Below, piece by piece: positions 11,624 through 29,011 of a DNA stretch of 64,000 nt (positions are counted from its first letter, which is position 1; the number at the start of each line of letters is the position of its first letter). The position numbers and the translations under genes are program-made. The notes under the pieces were generated by a model. That model ran no database searches and had not been told where the DNA came from. It saw nothing but the letters and a program-made list of their open reading frames with translations. The DNA is from Anoplopoma fimbria (taxonomy: Eukaryota; Chordata; Actinopteri; Perciformes; Anoplopomatidae): the NCBI RefSeq assembly GCF_027596085.1, contig NC_072467.1, forward strand, positions 28,588,582 to 28,652,581. The letters run 5' to 3'.

Positions 11624-14600
11624 CTAGAACAGCATGGACTGCAGCGATTTACGGACCGTAGCCATCTCCTGCTGTTGCTGTGGAAACAAACATCGACAAC
11701 ATGAAGGTGGCGCACAACAGGATGTGACATCACAAATCATACCCAATGTCTGACCTAAAACGATCAACATAACTTTAAGTGTGCGCTGTATCGAACCCGT
11801 TGTAGAATACTGTACAAACACACAGCTGTGACCTCATCACAGTATCACCACGGCAACAGGAACCTGTCGTTACACTCTCAATTCTTAATCCGACCTTTGT
11901 TCATTTTGTATTATTTTCAACTCATTTGTTGTCAACAATTCAAGCACTCCAACATTAAACCGATATGTGACTCTCATAACCTCTGACGTGTTCTTCTGCT
12001 TTATGCTGATCAATATCAGCGGAGACGTTGCTGTGAGTCAAACTGATCAGAAGTCAGTCCTAACTCACTGTGTCCATGAGGATCTTCTTCTGCAGGGTGG
12101 CCATCTCCTTCCTCAGCTCTTGTTGCGCCCCCTGCAGGAAGGCGTCGTGGCTCTTCTCCATGTCCTCCATGTTCTGGAGGGAAAACACAAACACATCCAG
12201 CTTTACTTCTTTATTCTTCATTTCAAAATCCAGGTGACAAAAATAGAGCCAAACACATCCGTCTCCTTTTTGAATCATCTTCATTCACGTTCAGTCCTGG
12301 AGTGAATTACACTTCTGTATAGGATGTGTTTAGGGTTTATTCTCTGCAGCAGATGAACACCACGTCTGAAAACATCCGCTTCACCTTCACAAACTGCTCA
12401 TAGAGCTCTCTGACGGTCTTCAGCTTCTGGTTCTGAACCACTCTGGCCTGCTGCAGGATCTTCTGCTGCTGTCTGAACAGATTCTGAAGAGAGAAGAATC
12501 AGAGTCACAACATGCTCGCTGTCTCATTCTGTCTGGATATTATTGAGATGTATTAATAAATACAAGCTTTAAGTGAATATTAAGTTGAAGTATTATGTCA
12601 TTAACATGTTGTATCTAATGATTCAGTTCTTCTGAAAACTGAATTATAATTTGTGCACCCCAATTGAATTAAAACTTTAAAACTCATAATTCGCTACTAT
12701 GAACATCATGAATATTATATCTGATGTGTAGTTGTTTACTATCAGAGGGGATTTTCTTTGAACTGAGGTCACAGAGCATCAAACCTGTGGCCTCTCCGAC
12801 CAATCAAAGGAGGTGAACCTACGTTGAGCTTCTCCTCCTGCTCCTCAGCTCGCTGGGCTTCAGACTCCCACTGCTGCAGCGCTGAGGACACCTGCTCGGA
12901 ATACTGCTGAGTCATCTTCTGCCTAAAGACACACAGCTTAACGTGAGCAGTTTGGAAGAAGAACTCGGACTATAAATATTTAAGGTTTATCATTTTAATA
13001 ACAATTTATACTTGTGAGTCCCCTCCCCCAGGGATCAATAAAGTCTTATTTTAATCTATAGTATTACAGAAGAATTAATTTGCTGATTATATGTTGAATT
13101 ATTTGTCTTAATCTGCAAATTAATTTAAGTTATCAAATACATGTAGTACACTTAAAGTGCAATATGTACCTCTGAGATGTAGTTAAGTAGAACCTGGAAA
13201 TATTCAAGTAAGGTAGAAGTACCTAAAAGTACAGTACTTGAGTTGATGTACTTTCCTTTTAACTCCTGATTTAAGAGTTCTTGAATGCTGATTTCTGAGA
13301 TGTTCATCTTAAAGATCTTCTCAAAGATTAATGAATGATGATGAACATAACCAATGAGCTCATTAAGTTCATAATGCTGTAATCATTTATTTTTGTTTTC
13401 CACCTCATATATTGTGTCTTTGTAATTCTCCGTTGAGTCAGATAACCTCAGTAGTGGACAAACCTCTGGCTGTGATAGGTGTTCCACAGCAGCTCCAGTT
13501 TGTGTTGGCTCCCCTTCATGTAGCTCTTGGTCAGACACTCCAGACGTTTCCTCTTGGCCTGCATCACCTTACTGATGTCAGCTGGAAGAAAAGAATCACA
13601 GCATCAGGACCATTCTGTCACTGACATGGATGATATGTTAATGCTGGGGACATTTGATATCTGAGTTTTGACAGCGAAGCAATTCTGTTTTCAGTCTATT
13701 ACTTTGCAGAGTATAAAATAATGCAGTGTTTTGTAATTTGACATTATGATACAATATGTATCTCATATGAGCCTTTATTGATCCCTAACATATGGATGCT
13801 GCAACCCAACGAGGACAAAAGATATATCTGTAGATACATAGAGTAGGTCAAATATTGAGAAGTACAGTATATGAAATAAAAATAAGAATAGCATAAAAAT
13901 ATACGATTACAACCGTACAGACACACAACCAGAGATCAGCTTAGGCACCGTCACATCCCGGTGTGAGCAGTAGCAGCAGAGTATAATAACGCTTTATGTA
14001 AAGTTATGTGATACCATCAACTGTAACAGCGCTCACCAGAATAGCATTTAATATAACATAGCATGATGTAGTACGGGATGAGTGTGGTTTAAATCAGTAA
14101 ACAACTGATCAAAGAGTAACTAAACTAAACGTTCAGAGACAAGCTTCATGTAACAGAACTGCTGTAATGTACAACCAGAGGAAAACAAACACACCTGCAC
14201 AGAGCTGCTTACCTCCGAATTTCTCCAACATGGAGTGAACCTCATTTCTGAAGGTAAGAAAAGAGAAACATAACTTTCTTAACAGTTGAATGTTAGCTAC
14301 TGAACATCTAATATGCATTGAATATAGCTAATAAATGAGCTGTAATCAAAGAGTTTTAATACCCGACAGCAGACGGCGCTCCCTCCTCTTCAAAGTCAGC
14401 TGCCGGTCTCTTCTTGGCCAACTTGTCCACGACCGGGGATTGATCTGCTGATATAAATATGAATCATTAATGTCCTTTCTTTAGATATGAAGCTAAAGCT
14501 AACATTATTCAGACACTTTTACAAGTAAAAGTAGTAGAAATACTTTTATTGCACATACAAATCATGCATTACAAATTTTATTAAATAAGTTTCAGTCTTA

Positions 14601-15881
14601 AATATACTCTTTCTGCACAATGTGTATTGTATGTTATTATAATTAGTGTTGCATTACTGTGGTAGTACAATATTGAATAGGCATTAATAGTGCACTCTAT
14701 TGTATTGTAACTCATCTTTGTTTATATTTATATATATTTATATTCTATATTGGGAGCAACTGTAACTGCATCCTGGAATCCATCAGCTTTGTGCATAAGA
14801 CTGTTCCCCTAGAATCAATAAAAGAATCTGATTCTGATTAAATGTTGCAGCTGGAAAATTAAATGTGGAACTCATTCCAACTCTTTGATCTTCTGCTTAA
14901 TAACAACGTTCATCATAATGAAGACACACGGAGACTACAAACTACTACATGTCTGATGAATGTAAAGACTACAAACTACTACATGTCTGATGAATGTAAA
15001 GTACAAACTACTACATGTCTGATGAATGTAAAGACTACAAACTACTACATGTCTGATGAATGTAAAGACTACAAACTACTACATGTCTGATGAATGTAAA
15101 GACTATCTGATGAATGTAAAGACTACAAACTACTACATGTCTGATGAATGTAAAGACTACAAACTACTACATGTCTGATGAATGTAAAGACTACAAACTA
15201 CTACATGTCTGATGAATGTAAAGACTCTGATGAGGAGTGAAGGACTACATGTCTGACCTCCTAACACAAAGGACAAAAATATGAAAGTCATGTTTAAAGT
15301 AAACATCACCTCCTAACATCACCTTCATCACCTCCTAACATCACCTCCATCACCTCCTCACATCACCTCCTAACATCACCTTCATCACCTCCTAACATCA
15401 CCTCCATCACCTCCTAACATCACCTTCATCACCTCCATCACCTCCTAACATCACCTCCATCACCTCCTAACATCACCTTCATCACCTCCTAACATCACCT
15501 TCATCACCTCCTAACATCACCTTCATCACCTCCTAACATCACCTTCATCACCTCCTAACATCACCTCCTAACATCACCTTCATCACCTCCTAACATCACC
15601 TCATCACCTCCTAACATCACCTTCATCACCTCCTAACATCACCTTCATCACCTCCTAACATCACCTTCATCACATCACCTTCATCACCTCCTAACATCAC
15701 CTTCATCACCTCCTAACATCACCTTCATCACCTCCTAACATCACCTTCATCACCTTCATCACCTCCTCTCTCTCTCTTCACCTCCTCTCTCCTTCTGTTC
15801 TTCTTCTGTAATAAAGTCAAAAACCTTCTTTTCTACTTTTTCTTCAGAGTGTTTCTTCATCTGTCTCCTCCCTGTTGCCAT
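11624..15881 (-). CDS. sycp3: Synaptonemal complex protein 3, eight coding exons
   Basis: Exons (minus): 15782-15881, 14363-14447, 14213-14247, 13464-13581, 12823-12922, 12385-12483, 12069-12173, 11624-11677. They join in frame to 231 residues, close to the usual SYCP3 length. The N-terminus is [16 protein letters not shown] basic [16 protein letters not shown] segment follows, then a Cor1-type coiled coil ([56 protein letters not shown]). The conserved C-terminus is [15 protein letters not shown]. Family knowledge: SYCP3 tetramers form fibres of the meiotic chromosome axis and lateral element and are expressed in the germline. The ATG at 15881 is the only in-frame start in exon 1. Intron 1 holds two minisatellites. 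Confidence 0.95.
14925..15232. repeat. 34-bp minisatellite in sycp3 intron 1
   Basis: About eight copies of a unit of about 34 bp, GACTACAAACTACTACATGT then CTGATGAATGTAAA. One copy is shortened near 15000 and one is collapsed near 15105. Confidence 0.93.
15302..15768. repeat. CATCACCTCCTAACATCACCTT minisatellite in sycp3 intron 1
   Basis: Pyrimidine/A-rich array of mixed 12- and 22-bp sub-units (CATCACCTCCTAA, CATCACCTTCAT, CATCACCTCCAT) ending within about 20 bp of the exon 1 donor (exon ends at 15782). Purely non-coding. Confidence 0.93.
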
Positions 15882-15899
15882 GGTTTCCACCTGGTCGTC

Positions 15900-16282
15900 A
15901 ATGCTAACGATGCTAACGTTAGCTTCAGTTAGCTTCTGTTAGCTTCAGTTAGCTTCACAGGGCCTGTGTTCTGGGTTCTGTGTTCTGTGTTCTGTGTTCT
16001 GTGTTCTAGTGTTTGTGAGACATTCAGACTGAAGCGACACGTGACTGGTGACAACAAGCTAAACGGAGCGAAGCTAACGAAGCTAGCCGAGAGCTCGGAT
16101 TTATTCCCGCCAAAACCGGTCGGAGGGGAAGACCCGGATGTAAGGGCCAGCACACTGTAAAACATGTAAAGCCCCGGATGTAAGGGCCAGCACACTGTAA
16201 AACATATAAAGCCCCGGATGTAAGGACCAGCACACTGTAAAACATGTAAAGCCCCGGATGTAAGGACCAGTACACTGTAAAA
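15900..16282 (-). promoter_or_regulatory. sycp3 upstream region with GTTAGC cluster, CACGTG and a 40-bp repeat
   Basis: Immediately upstream of the sycp3 ATG lie several GTTAGCTTC/GTTAGC copies (15905-15957), a (GTTCTGT)n run (15966-16010), a palindromic E-box CACGTG (16038-16043), and four copies of a 40-bp unit (16133-16275) built around CCCCGGATGTAAGG and CCAGCACACTGTAAAACAT. The role as promoter is inferred from position. Confidence 0.45.
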
Positions 16283-17506
16283 AATACATTACAAGTACTG
16301 ATACTGAAGTAAAACCAATCTGTAAAATAAATACTGTTATGTTTAATTCATAAAACTTGATACTGAAATAAAAGTATTAATATCACAGAGTAAAAATACT
16401 TAATTTAAAGTCCAGATAGAAGTAAAAATAAATACAAATACCACACTGCAAATGACAAGTACTGATAATAGAGTAAAATAACTATTACCACACTGTCAAA
16501 ACACTCTATTACAGGTGGGCCTACTAATATCACACTGTAGAACACTTCATTAAGTATTGATACCTAAGTGAAAGTAATACCACACTGTTCAAATACTCTG
16601 TTACAAGTTAAAGTATTGATTCATACCACACAGTAAAAATACTTAATTACAAGTAGAAGTACTGTAAAGTACTGATACCTCATTGTAAAAGTATTGTTAC
16701 AAGTTAAAGCCCTGCATTGATACAGAAGTAAATATTAATTCCACACTAAAGGTAATTCCAGATTGTTCTCGGCTGCTTTTATTGTGAAACTCTTGTTGAC
16801 ACTGAAACAGGAAGCTGTTCTTGTTTAAATCTAAGCTTCCTGTTTAAGCAATGATGCTGATTTCTTCTCTTCTTATCCAGCTGTTGCTCAGAGGATCTGT
16901 GTCTGTTCTACAGCGTTGTGTTCTCCATCTACTAATCTAAATAACATCTATTAATGAAAACACTTTCTACAAAATAAAAGCATCACGTTTCAACAGCAGT
17001 GACTGTGCAAATAAGATGTAACCAAAGATTAAAAAGTCCTCTATAATATATAATGTATTCATGTTGCTCATGACAAACCACCCTTCTTTTTGTATTTTTT
17101 GCCGACTAGTTTTTAGGAGGTAAAAACATCTTCTCTGATGTCAAACACACAACGAGTTCCTCAAAAGGTTCCTCGTCTCTGGAGAAGAAGCAAGAGACTT
17201 AAACAGCAGGATAAAGACAGAGCACATCTCATATTTATAAATCATACTCGTGAATTATCAGGAGTCATTTCAGAGTTTACTAACAATAACAACAAAGGTC
17301 TGATCCCTCAGTGTCTGTTTGACAGGTTACAGACACAAGTATAAAACAAAACACACTGAAATAAAATATATCTGTAGAAAAAAAAAAAAATTTGATCCAT
17401 TTTGCACTTTAAAGGCAGATCCTGTTTATCAGTTCTATTGAACTGTTTGTTTTGTTTCCATGTCCACGGTGATGCAGAAGAGTCTGCAGTGAAGACGTTC
17501 GTTGGG
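16283..17506. other. Intergenic region with AGTAC-type dispersed repeat
   Basis: From about 16270 to 16760 the sequence is full of short motifs such as AAGTACTGATAC, CACACTGTAAAAATACT and TTACAAGT. These are typical of an abundant teleost dispersed element whose relatives also appear near 3780, 13170, 27190, 29790 and 60370. The rest (16760-17506) is AT-rich with no gene recognised. The open frame at 17138-17344 has no recognisable domain. Confidence 0.4.
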
Positions 17507-20500
17507 TCAGATATCAAACTTCTCTTCACAGATGAAATGTCCGTTCTCTTCGTAGTCGTCTCTTGTCACCACGATCTCGTCGTAGTCCGGACTGTGAGCC
17601 AGCAGCTTCCCTCCTTCCCACGAATAACAGATCGGACTGCAGGAACACATGATGTGAAAAAACACATTAATGACAATGTGATGTACACGTTACATACATT
17701 CATTATTTTATCTTCTATGATGTGTTTCTTTTGCACTTTGTCTTAATGCTTTAACTGGTTTTTTTTCTTTGCATGTTGCTGAAAATCGCAGAATAAATAA
17801 ACGTGCTTTATATTCAGTGACTGTTTGTGTTATTTAATTGACTTTATGGCTCATCAAATGACTCTTAATGTTTCTGTCCTTCAATAAATCCTCCACAGAT
17901 TTATCATCAGACGCTTTTAAAATCAACAGACTCACGATGGACATTTTAAACAAAAAGGATCTAAATCAATGCAGAAGAATCATCTTTTTATTTCCTTCCT
18001 TGTCAAAGCATGGCGCCTACATTACCCACAATGCACCTCTCCTTCTGACAGTTGTGTGTGTGCTATGCTAGGTAGCAGCTAATGTTTCCTGCAGCAGAGA
18101 TGAGCTTCACAGATCACTTCATTCACAGCTCCAGATTATGTTACTTTTCTCACTCGTCTTAGTTCATCAGGCGTCACACAGAAGGAGAAACTAAATATTC
18201 TTCTTATGAAACATGAGAAGTAGAACTCACAATGTGAAGTTCTACTCAAACACACCTGACGTGTAGTCACATTTATGAGGAGAAGTTACGGCTGATGTAA
18301 ATGAAGCAGAACTCACTTTGCAGGTTGGAGGACGGACACGGGGAGGTGGGCGGGGACTAGCGACCGTAGCTCCGCCTCCAGACGCTCTCTGTAGCCTGTG
18401 AACAAAGTGTTTCCTCCAGTCAGGACGATGTTCTGGTAGAAGTGGGCCTGCATCTCTGGAGGAGGAAGAAACACACTCACATGAGACATGAGACATATTT
18501 ACTGTGAAACTATCGAACATGAAAACTGAATGTGGACGTGAGCTCTATAACAACAAGGTCTGTGTTCATTTATTAAATAGCTCTCTATTGTTATAAGATA
18601 TGGATTAATAAACCAACAGAAAAGGAACTCAGGAGTATAATAATATTATATATATAAATATATATATATATACAGATACTGGTTTCTTCCCACATCACTG
18701 CAGTTTGTATGAGAAAGTTGGTTTGTTTTATTTAAACATCCGTAGAATAAAACATTGGAACATTTTTCTGTGTAAGGTTTTATGACTCAAACCGTCTCCT
18801 GATCAGTGATCTCCTCTGATTAAGTCGACTATCAGCAGCTACTACCTGCAGATTATGTTCATCATTCATACAACCTGCAACCTGTTTTTATACTTTTTGT
18901 TTCCTCATCTTGTTGTGAGCTACAGAGACTCTATGGATTATTTTAAAAGCATTTAAGGTTTTAAGAACAGGATTAAGGATCATTTGATCAGGATTTAATT
19001 AAAGTCTTTCATCTCTATTTAACATCATTTTCTTATGTTTTTAACTTTTTACTGTTTTGTTTTTAAGTCTGTCACGCTGCCATCTTGGTCACGACATCCT
19101 GTAAATGATATTCAGAATCTCAATGGGATTATTTGTGCTAAATAATTGTTAAATGAAATGAAGTAATGTCGTGTTGAGTTCCCGTCAGACTTCAGACCAC
19201 AGTCTCTGTTTTTAAAGGACCTTCAGGCAGCGACTGGACGGAGTCCACGATGGCCTCGGGGATCCCCATCTCCTGGATGCCGATGTCCGACGGGTGGAAG
19301 AGCATCTCAGGAACAGCGAAGCGCTCGTTGGCCAGCCTCAGGATCTGCTCTCCGGTCTTGTACTTCCCGCTGAAGACCATCTCGTCTCGCGGCTGGTGGA
19401 CAGAAAGAGGACGGACGTCTGAGAAAACAGGTCTCACTGTGATGAAGATCAAAGAGACATAAATACTTTCAATGTTTCCTCACCTTACAGAAGCCTTTTT
19501 TGATGGAGCTGAAGTCTGGAAGAACGTAATCCCTCACCACCGTGTTCTCCTCGCCCTTCATCCTGAAGACACAACAAACACAACAACGGTTTATCAGAGC
19601 CCTCCTCATCATTCCCCATGAGGCTTCACAGCAGCACACTGCTCCTAATGCGGAGGATGCAGAGGTCAAAGGTCACGTATGTTCCTGTATGTTCATGACA
19701 ATTTAAATAAAGTTAAAGTTAGAACCACAAAATGTCTTTTTAAAGCTCTTTGATGCAAATTTGTGATTTTCATTCATTCTTTATAAATAAAATATATCAT
19801 GGTAGAGATCCTGTTTAATATATATAGAGTGAAAAACACAGCTGAGCAACAGCTGATCCAGTGGTTGTTAACCAACAAAACCTCCATGTCTTTCTAATTG
19901 ATCGTGTGTGACCAGGCTGAACTGAGCTCAGTGAAGCTCAGTCTGTGTTTCCGGTGGACTCACTGTGAAACCTCCATGTCTTTGTAGAACTGCTGTGAGA
20001 CGTAGCAGACGTCCTCCTTCACCTGGTTGATCACGTGAGTTTCATCCATCACGTGTAGCTGTCTGGAAGGAAGGGAGAGAGAGATTCAAAAAGCAGCTGT
20101 TTCATGTGGAAACAACATGATTTACACCGACTGAGAGCCGAACAGATCCCAGATCAGAGCGAGGTGACCTCACCGATACGAGATGATCTCCTTCAGGTGA
20201 TTGGTCAGCAGCTTCCCTCCTACGTTGACCCTGGAGAGTTAAAACAAACCAACAGGTCACATTGTTGTTGTTATATGTCATACTGTTGCATGATGGTCGT
20301 TGGAGTCCTCTGACCTGCGGATGCCCTCCTTCATCTTCTTGCTGCGACAGTAGGGGGCGATGTGCGTGAAGGAGAAGCCGCTGTCGACCAGCAGACAGCA
20401 GAGCTCCGAGGGTTTAGAGTGGAAGAAGTGATGAGCGCCCAGCGAGCTGGCTGGAGGAGGAACGAGGAACATGAAACATGAAACATGACACATGAAACAT

Positions 20501-22028
20501 GGAACATGACACATGACACATGACACATGACACATGACACAAACATACAGCAGCTTTCAGATCAGTCAACACTTTAAACTACTGGAGCTTTTATTCTTTA
20601 ACTCTGTCGAACTGGTATCAGACCCAGAATCTGGTTGGGATCGCGGTAGCTGCTTCTTAAAAATATGAATCTAGATAATAAAAGTTGACTTTTGCTCAGT
20701 AAGGGTTCTCTTTAGTTGTTAGTTGTCTCCCCCATATATTATAATATATAATATAATATTTTATTTGTTGTTTTTGTTTTATTTGTTTAATTTTAACGTT
20801 ATTTTATTTTGCTTTATTTAAAAAGAATGTGGGTTAGGCTTAGCATGTGTTTATGCTGTGACAACGTTCCAGGAAGATCTTTGTTGTTAAATTTGTCCAT
20901 ATGTGTATGTTGATTTCCTGATTTATTCTGTTTTGTTGTTTAAAACTAAAAAAGATTTGTGGGATGAAAAGTTTACTATATTTGTGCCCAAACAATACAT
21001 TTAGTATCTATGATGAGGAACGAGAAGTATCCCCTCGTGGTCGTTTTCCTCCTCCAACCAGTAAAGTGTCAGTTTACATCCACGTCTCTCCAAAACGTCT
21101 CCACTTCATCATTTGATCCTTTTAGATTTATGTAACATGATCATCATAAGAATCAGAGTTTGATGATGAATCAACATGTCCTCCAAACAGAGGAGCTAAA
21201 GGTTCAGAGTCTGTGCTGAAGTGGGTTGACCAGACTGTTATGGATGAAGAGAGAGAACCGTTTGTGTTGTAGAACCCGAGCAGGAAGACTCACCGTTTAT
21301 TCTGAGAGCCGACTGGAACTGGTACTCCTCGAACAGGATCTCATTCATCGACTCCTGAATGGAGGAGAAGTTGAAGTACGGCTCTGTGATGATGACGCTG
21401 GTGTCTGGGAAATCCACCTGGACCCAGAACACAGCGGCAGAGGAGGATGTGATTACAGATACATCCCACGTTTCCAGAGAAACAAACACAAAAATCCTTG
21501 TTGAAGAAACTACAGACCTTAAACATCTCCTTTCCAAACAGGTGATCCCACACTTTCCTCTGGACGTCCCAGTTGACCAGATAACCCTGAAGATAGAGAA
21601 CCGGAGAGAGAACAGAACCTGTGAAACCGTTACGAGCCCACATGTGACCCGACACCACAGCACGAGGCTCCGCTCGCTCACCTTCTGGAAGGGGAGGATG
21701 TAGAAGAGCCCTGAAGGATCTTTGATCTCATCCAGCTGATTGGCTGTGAACGTTTTTAATCTGGACGTCTTGGAGCGAAACTGGCAGTTTGGGATGACGC
21801 TGAGAGAGGAAAGAGAAGACTGGACTTTATTAAATACTCATTTGTTTGTTCTGATGCCTTCAGGAAGCCTTTATTATTAATATTACTATTATAAGCAAGC
21901 AATTACGTTTAAAAACATGTGTAAGTGACTGTTTGTGCCTAAAATATCCCACTCAGTGCTTCAGAAGAGAGAAGTCTTCCAGGTTATGGGGAATTTTTAG
22001 CTTTTACTGATACATTCAACTTAATATG

Positions 22029-22077
<49 letters not shown>

Positions 22078-22338
22078 TGTGTATTCACACTATGCCGAAT
22101 TCAGTCTGAGCCCTTAAACAGGGGACATCAACATAGTTATATATAGTTATTAACAGTAAGGATGAACTGTCGATCACCACAGATTGTTGTTATTGTTGCT
22201 ATTGTTGTTATTGTTGCTATTGTTGCTATTGTTGTTAGCATCATTAGCCTCCTCGCTAACACGTGACTACCTGACTCTCTCCTGGCTGTATCCGATCTTC
22301 GCCGTGTAGGCTCCGTTGTCCAGAACCAAAGTGGCCAT
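17507..22338 (-). CDS. actr6: Actin-related protein 6 (ARP6), eleven coding exons
   Basis: Exons (minus): 22271-22338, 21682-21799, 21518-21586, 21294-21417, 20315-20450, 20174-20230, 19964-20062, 19484-19562, 19221-19392, 18317-18455, 17507-17636. They join in frame to 396 residues, the length I recall for vertebrate ARP6. The product starts MATLVLDNGAYTAKIGYSQE (actin-fold phosphate-1 loop). It contains GYLVNWDVQRKVWDHLFGKE, LLVDSGFSFTHIAPY (phosphate-2), NIVLTGGNTLFTGYRERL (nucleotide site) and ends EENGHFICEEKFDI. Family knowledge: ARP6 is a nuclear subunit of the SRCAP/SWR1 remodeller that deposits H2A.Z. The donor after exon 9 (GTCCTT) is weak but keeps frame. A tandem ACATGACAC repeat lies in the intron near 20465-20545. 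Confidence 0.96.
20465..20546. repeat. ACATGAAAC / ACATGACAC short tandem repeat
   Basis: About nine copies of a 9-bp unit beginning directly upstream, in gene sense, of the actr6 exon at 20315-20450. Each unit contains CATG. Confidence 0.85.
22029..22077. repeat. (AAT)n microsatellite
   Basis: Uninterrupted (TAA)n of about 16 units in actr6 intron 1. A TTGTTGCTA repeat follows at 22186-22235. Confidence 0.9.
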
Positions 22339-22439
22339 TTTATTGTCCGCATTAAACACAAACGATTAAGGAGTCACGTTATGAGCCATTTAATAAACAG
22401 AACGCACGTCAACACTTTAATAACGCGACACTCTGATGA

Positions 22440-22590
22440 CGACACACTCTGCCTTAACGCTTCCGCTACTCGTCCCGCCAATCAGCTTCTTCGTCTCGTC
22501 TGTTTCCGGCGGATTTGACGCTCTAAGCCAATCAGATCTTCTCTTCCTGTTTCTGTATGCTCATTGGCAGCTGGTGTAGCCAATCAGATT
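22440..22590 (-). promoter_or_regulatory. actr6 upstream region with regularly spaced CCAAT boxes
   Basis: GCCAATCAG-type boxes occur at 22478, 22528 and 22580 (CCAAT start on the + strand), about 50 bp apart. A further CCAAT on the minus strand lies at 22563-22567 (ATTGG). They match the NF-Y core with good flanks and lie 140-250 bp upstream of the actr6 ATG, in locally CG-richer sequence. Assignment as the actr6 promoter is inference. Confidence 0.55.
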
Positions 22591-22886
22591 CGCAGTTTTG
22601 GGTCCCTTTAGAATAATGTTCGGGTGGAAACAGATGTCGTCGACGTCTAGTTCTGTCCGTTTTTCTTATTATTTATTATTGAACATACATTAAAGGACAT
22701 GTAATATATATATCTACATGCATAATACAACAATATAAATGTAATCAAAATAATTGACAAAAATATAATAATTATATTTTAAATTACAATGAATTATATA
22801 GAATAAAACATAAATAAACAGTCATTTCTTAATCATTAGGCATAAATAAGAACAAAAAAGAACAATACATGAATGTATATATATAT

Positions 22887-23093
22887 ACAGCAGGTAAAAT
22901 AAGTATTGAACACGTCACCATTTCTCTCAGTAAAAAACTTAATTTCTGAACTTATTTGTTTGGTTTTCTTTGTATGTATGGATTACTTGGGTTGTTACCG
23001 ACATCTGGTGAACATTTCATGTCAATAGCACCTTTAGAAATATATTTACTGAGAAAAATGGTGACGTGTTCAATACTTATTTTACCCGCTGTA
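22887..23093. mobile_element. Tc1/mariner-derived MITE with inverted terminal repeats
   Basis: The left end ACAGCAGGTAAAATAAGTAT is mirrored by the right end, which reads ATACTTATTTTACCCGCTGT on the same strand. It is flanked by TA on both sides, as Tc1-family insertion requires. About 40 bp of each end are inverted repeats (GTATTGAACACGTCACCATTT). The roughly 130-bp interior matches the 3' end of the Tc1-like element ending near 43233, so this is an internal-deletion derivative. There is no coding capacity. Confidence 0.88.
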
Positions 23094-23397
<304 letters not shown>

Positions 23398-24851
23398 AGC
23401 AAGTTCAACAAATATAATCATCTTCCATGGACAGGGAGAGCACACCAGTAGAATTAAATGTAAATGCTGGGATGAAGGTGAGGAGTTTACATGCTGCCAT
23501 TCAAAGCCAGATCAACCTGTTTAAAGATTTTCATGCTGAACTGCTTTCTGTATCCCACAATCCACTGCAGCCCGGAGCATTCAGTCAGTAAATATTGACC
23601 GTAGTTGACTGTAAGTAAAATTTGTCCATAATAAGTTCTATATTCATTGTTTTTTATATTTCATTTGTACTGTGTCTGTAGGCGTTTACTTGACGTGATT
23701 TAAATCAACATTATCTTTTAAGGAACTGGACGTAGTCTAACATGCTGCTTTCTGTTTGTTACTGGAGCAAACTTCTGTTCACATCATTCTAACTTGTATG
23801 AATCGGTTCACTGGACTTTTCTGTGTTTATGGAGAAAAAAACATTTTATCAAAGCTTTACTGGGTAAAATACTGCAGTACTTTTCCAGTTTACTGACATA
23901 TAACTACAGCTATAACCAGAAGAGGATTTTACTGTTGACTAATCTTAAGTGTTGGTTGAAAAACTGAACTTTGTTATTTTGTTGTTGTTGTCTTCCTCCT
24001 GTCTGCCACAGCTGATCCGTTACACAAACATTCTATAAATATTAAAGAAAGAAATATTACAGGAAGCCTTCAAAATAATCAGTTACACAGGTTATTTCTT
24101 CTTAAAGATGTATGAATGTTCATGTAATTTATCAAACTATTAAAAGTCTTTGACTTAAGTGACTTTTAGAGGAAGTTATTCATTCGGCTCTCGTGTCCAG
24201 AGACAAACTCTCTGCTCGGTAGAGACGTGATTCCCTGCTGAGACAAACGAGAAAACGTTTTCCATCCTCATCCTCATCCTCAGAGCTGCTCCTGACTGTC
24301 ATGTATAGTTATACATGTTCAATAGCATAATAAGTATTTCACACAAACAAAATGAAGTTTTAGAAGTTAAAAAAATCATATTTTGAAGATAAACACATTA
24401 ATCAGTACAATAAAAGGATAATTTAAAAAAAGGACAAACAACATTGTGGGCTGAATCTTTGTCTCTGATTGGCTCAGAGAAAACGTGACTGATTCCGATG
24501 AATCATTCGGACTTAACAAGTGGAAAAAGAACGGCTGAATGCACCTTTAACTGGGAGACGTGTGGAGGACGCTTTCCTTCAGAGGACGTGGAGAATCAAA
24601 AGACTAAAACGTCCCTCAGACCTAAATGAAAATGTGTGTTTCTCGTTGTTGTCACAGCAACAGTTGGGACTAATGTCAAAGGTCACATTAAGGAAGGTTG
24701 ATTTCTGTGATTTCTCTTCTAACGATCAGTAACTGGTTCATCCAGAGGTCAGTCCACAAACCAAAGTCTCAGACATGGACTGTTCTCAGCTCAGACTGGA
24801 CTTGTTGCTCCTGCTTTCTGCTCCTCCTGCTGTTGGTTCAGAGGCTGACCA
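23398..24851. other. Intergenic region, no gene recognised
   Basis: Unique AT-rich sequence between the (TA)n tract and the 3' end of the FAM3 gene. Short open frames (for example 24520-24732) carry no recognisable domain. The part nearest 24850 is probably 3' untranslated sequence of the FAM3 gene. Confidence 0.4.
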
Positions 24852-28922
<4,071 letters not shown>

Positions 28923-29011
28923 ATTTGTTTTTCCTGTTAAAAAAAAAAGAAAGAAAAATGGAAAAGGATTAAGAATTGAGGACGGTCTTCATCATCTTCA
29001 TCATCATCGCT

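Noticed and set aside
17138..17344. Small plus-strand open frame with a basic N-terminal region
   Set aside because: No splice context, no recognisable domain, and it lies in AT-rich intergenic sequence.
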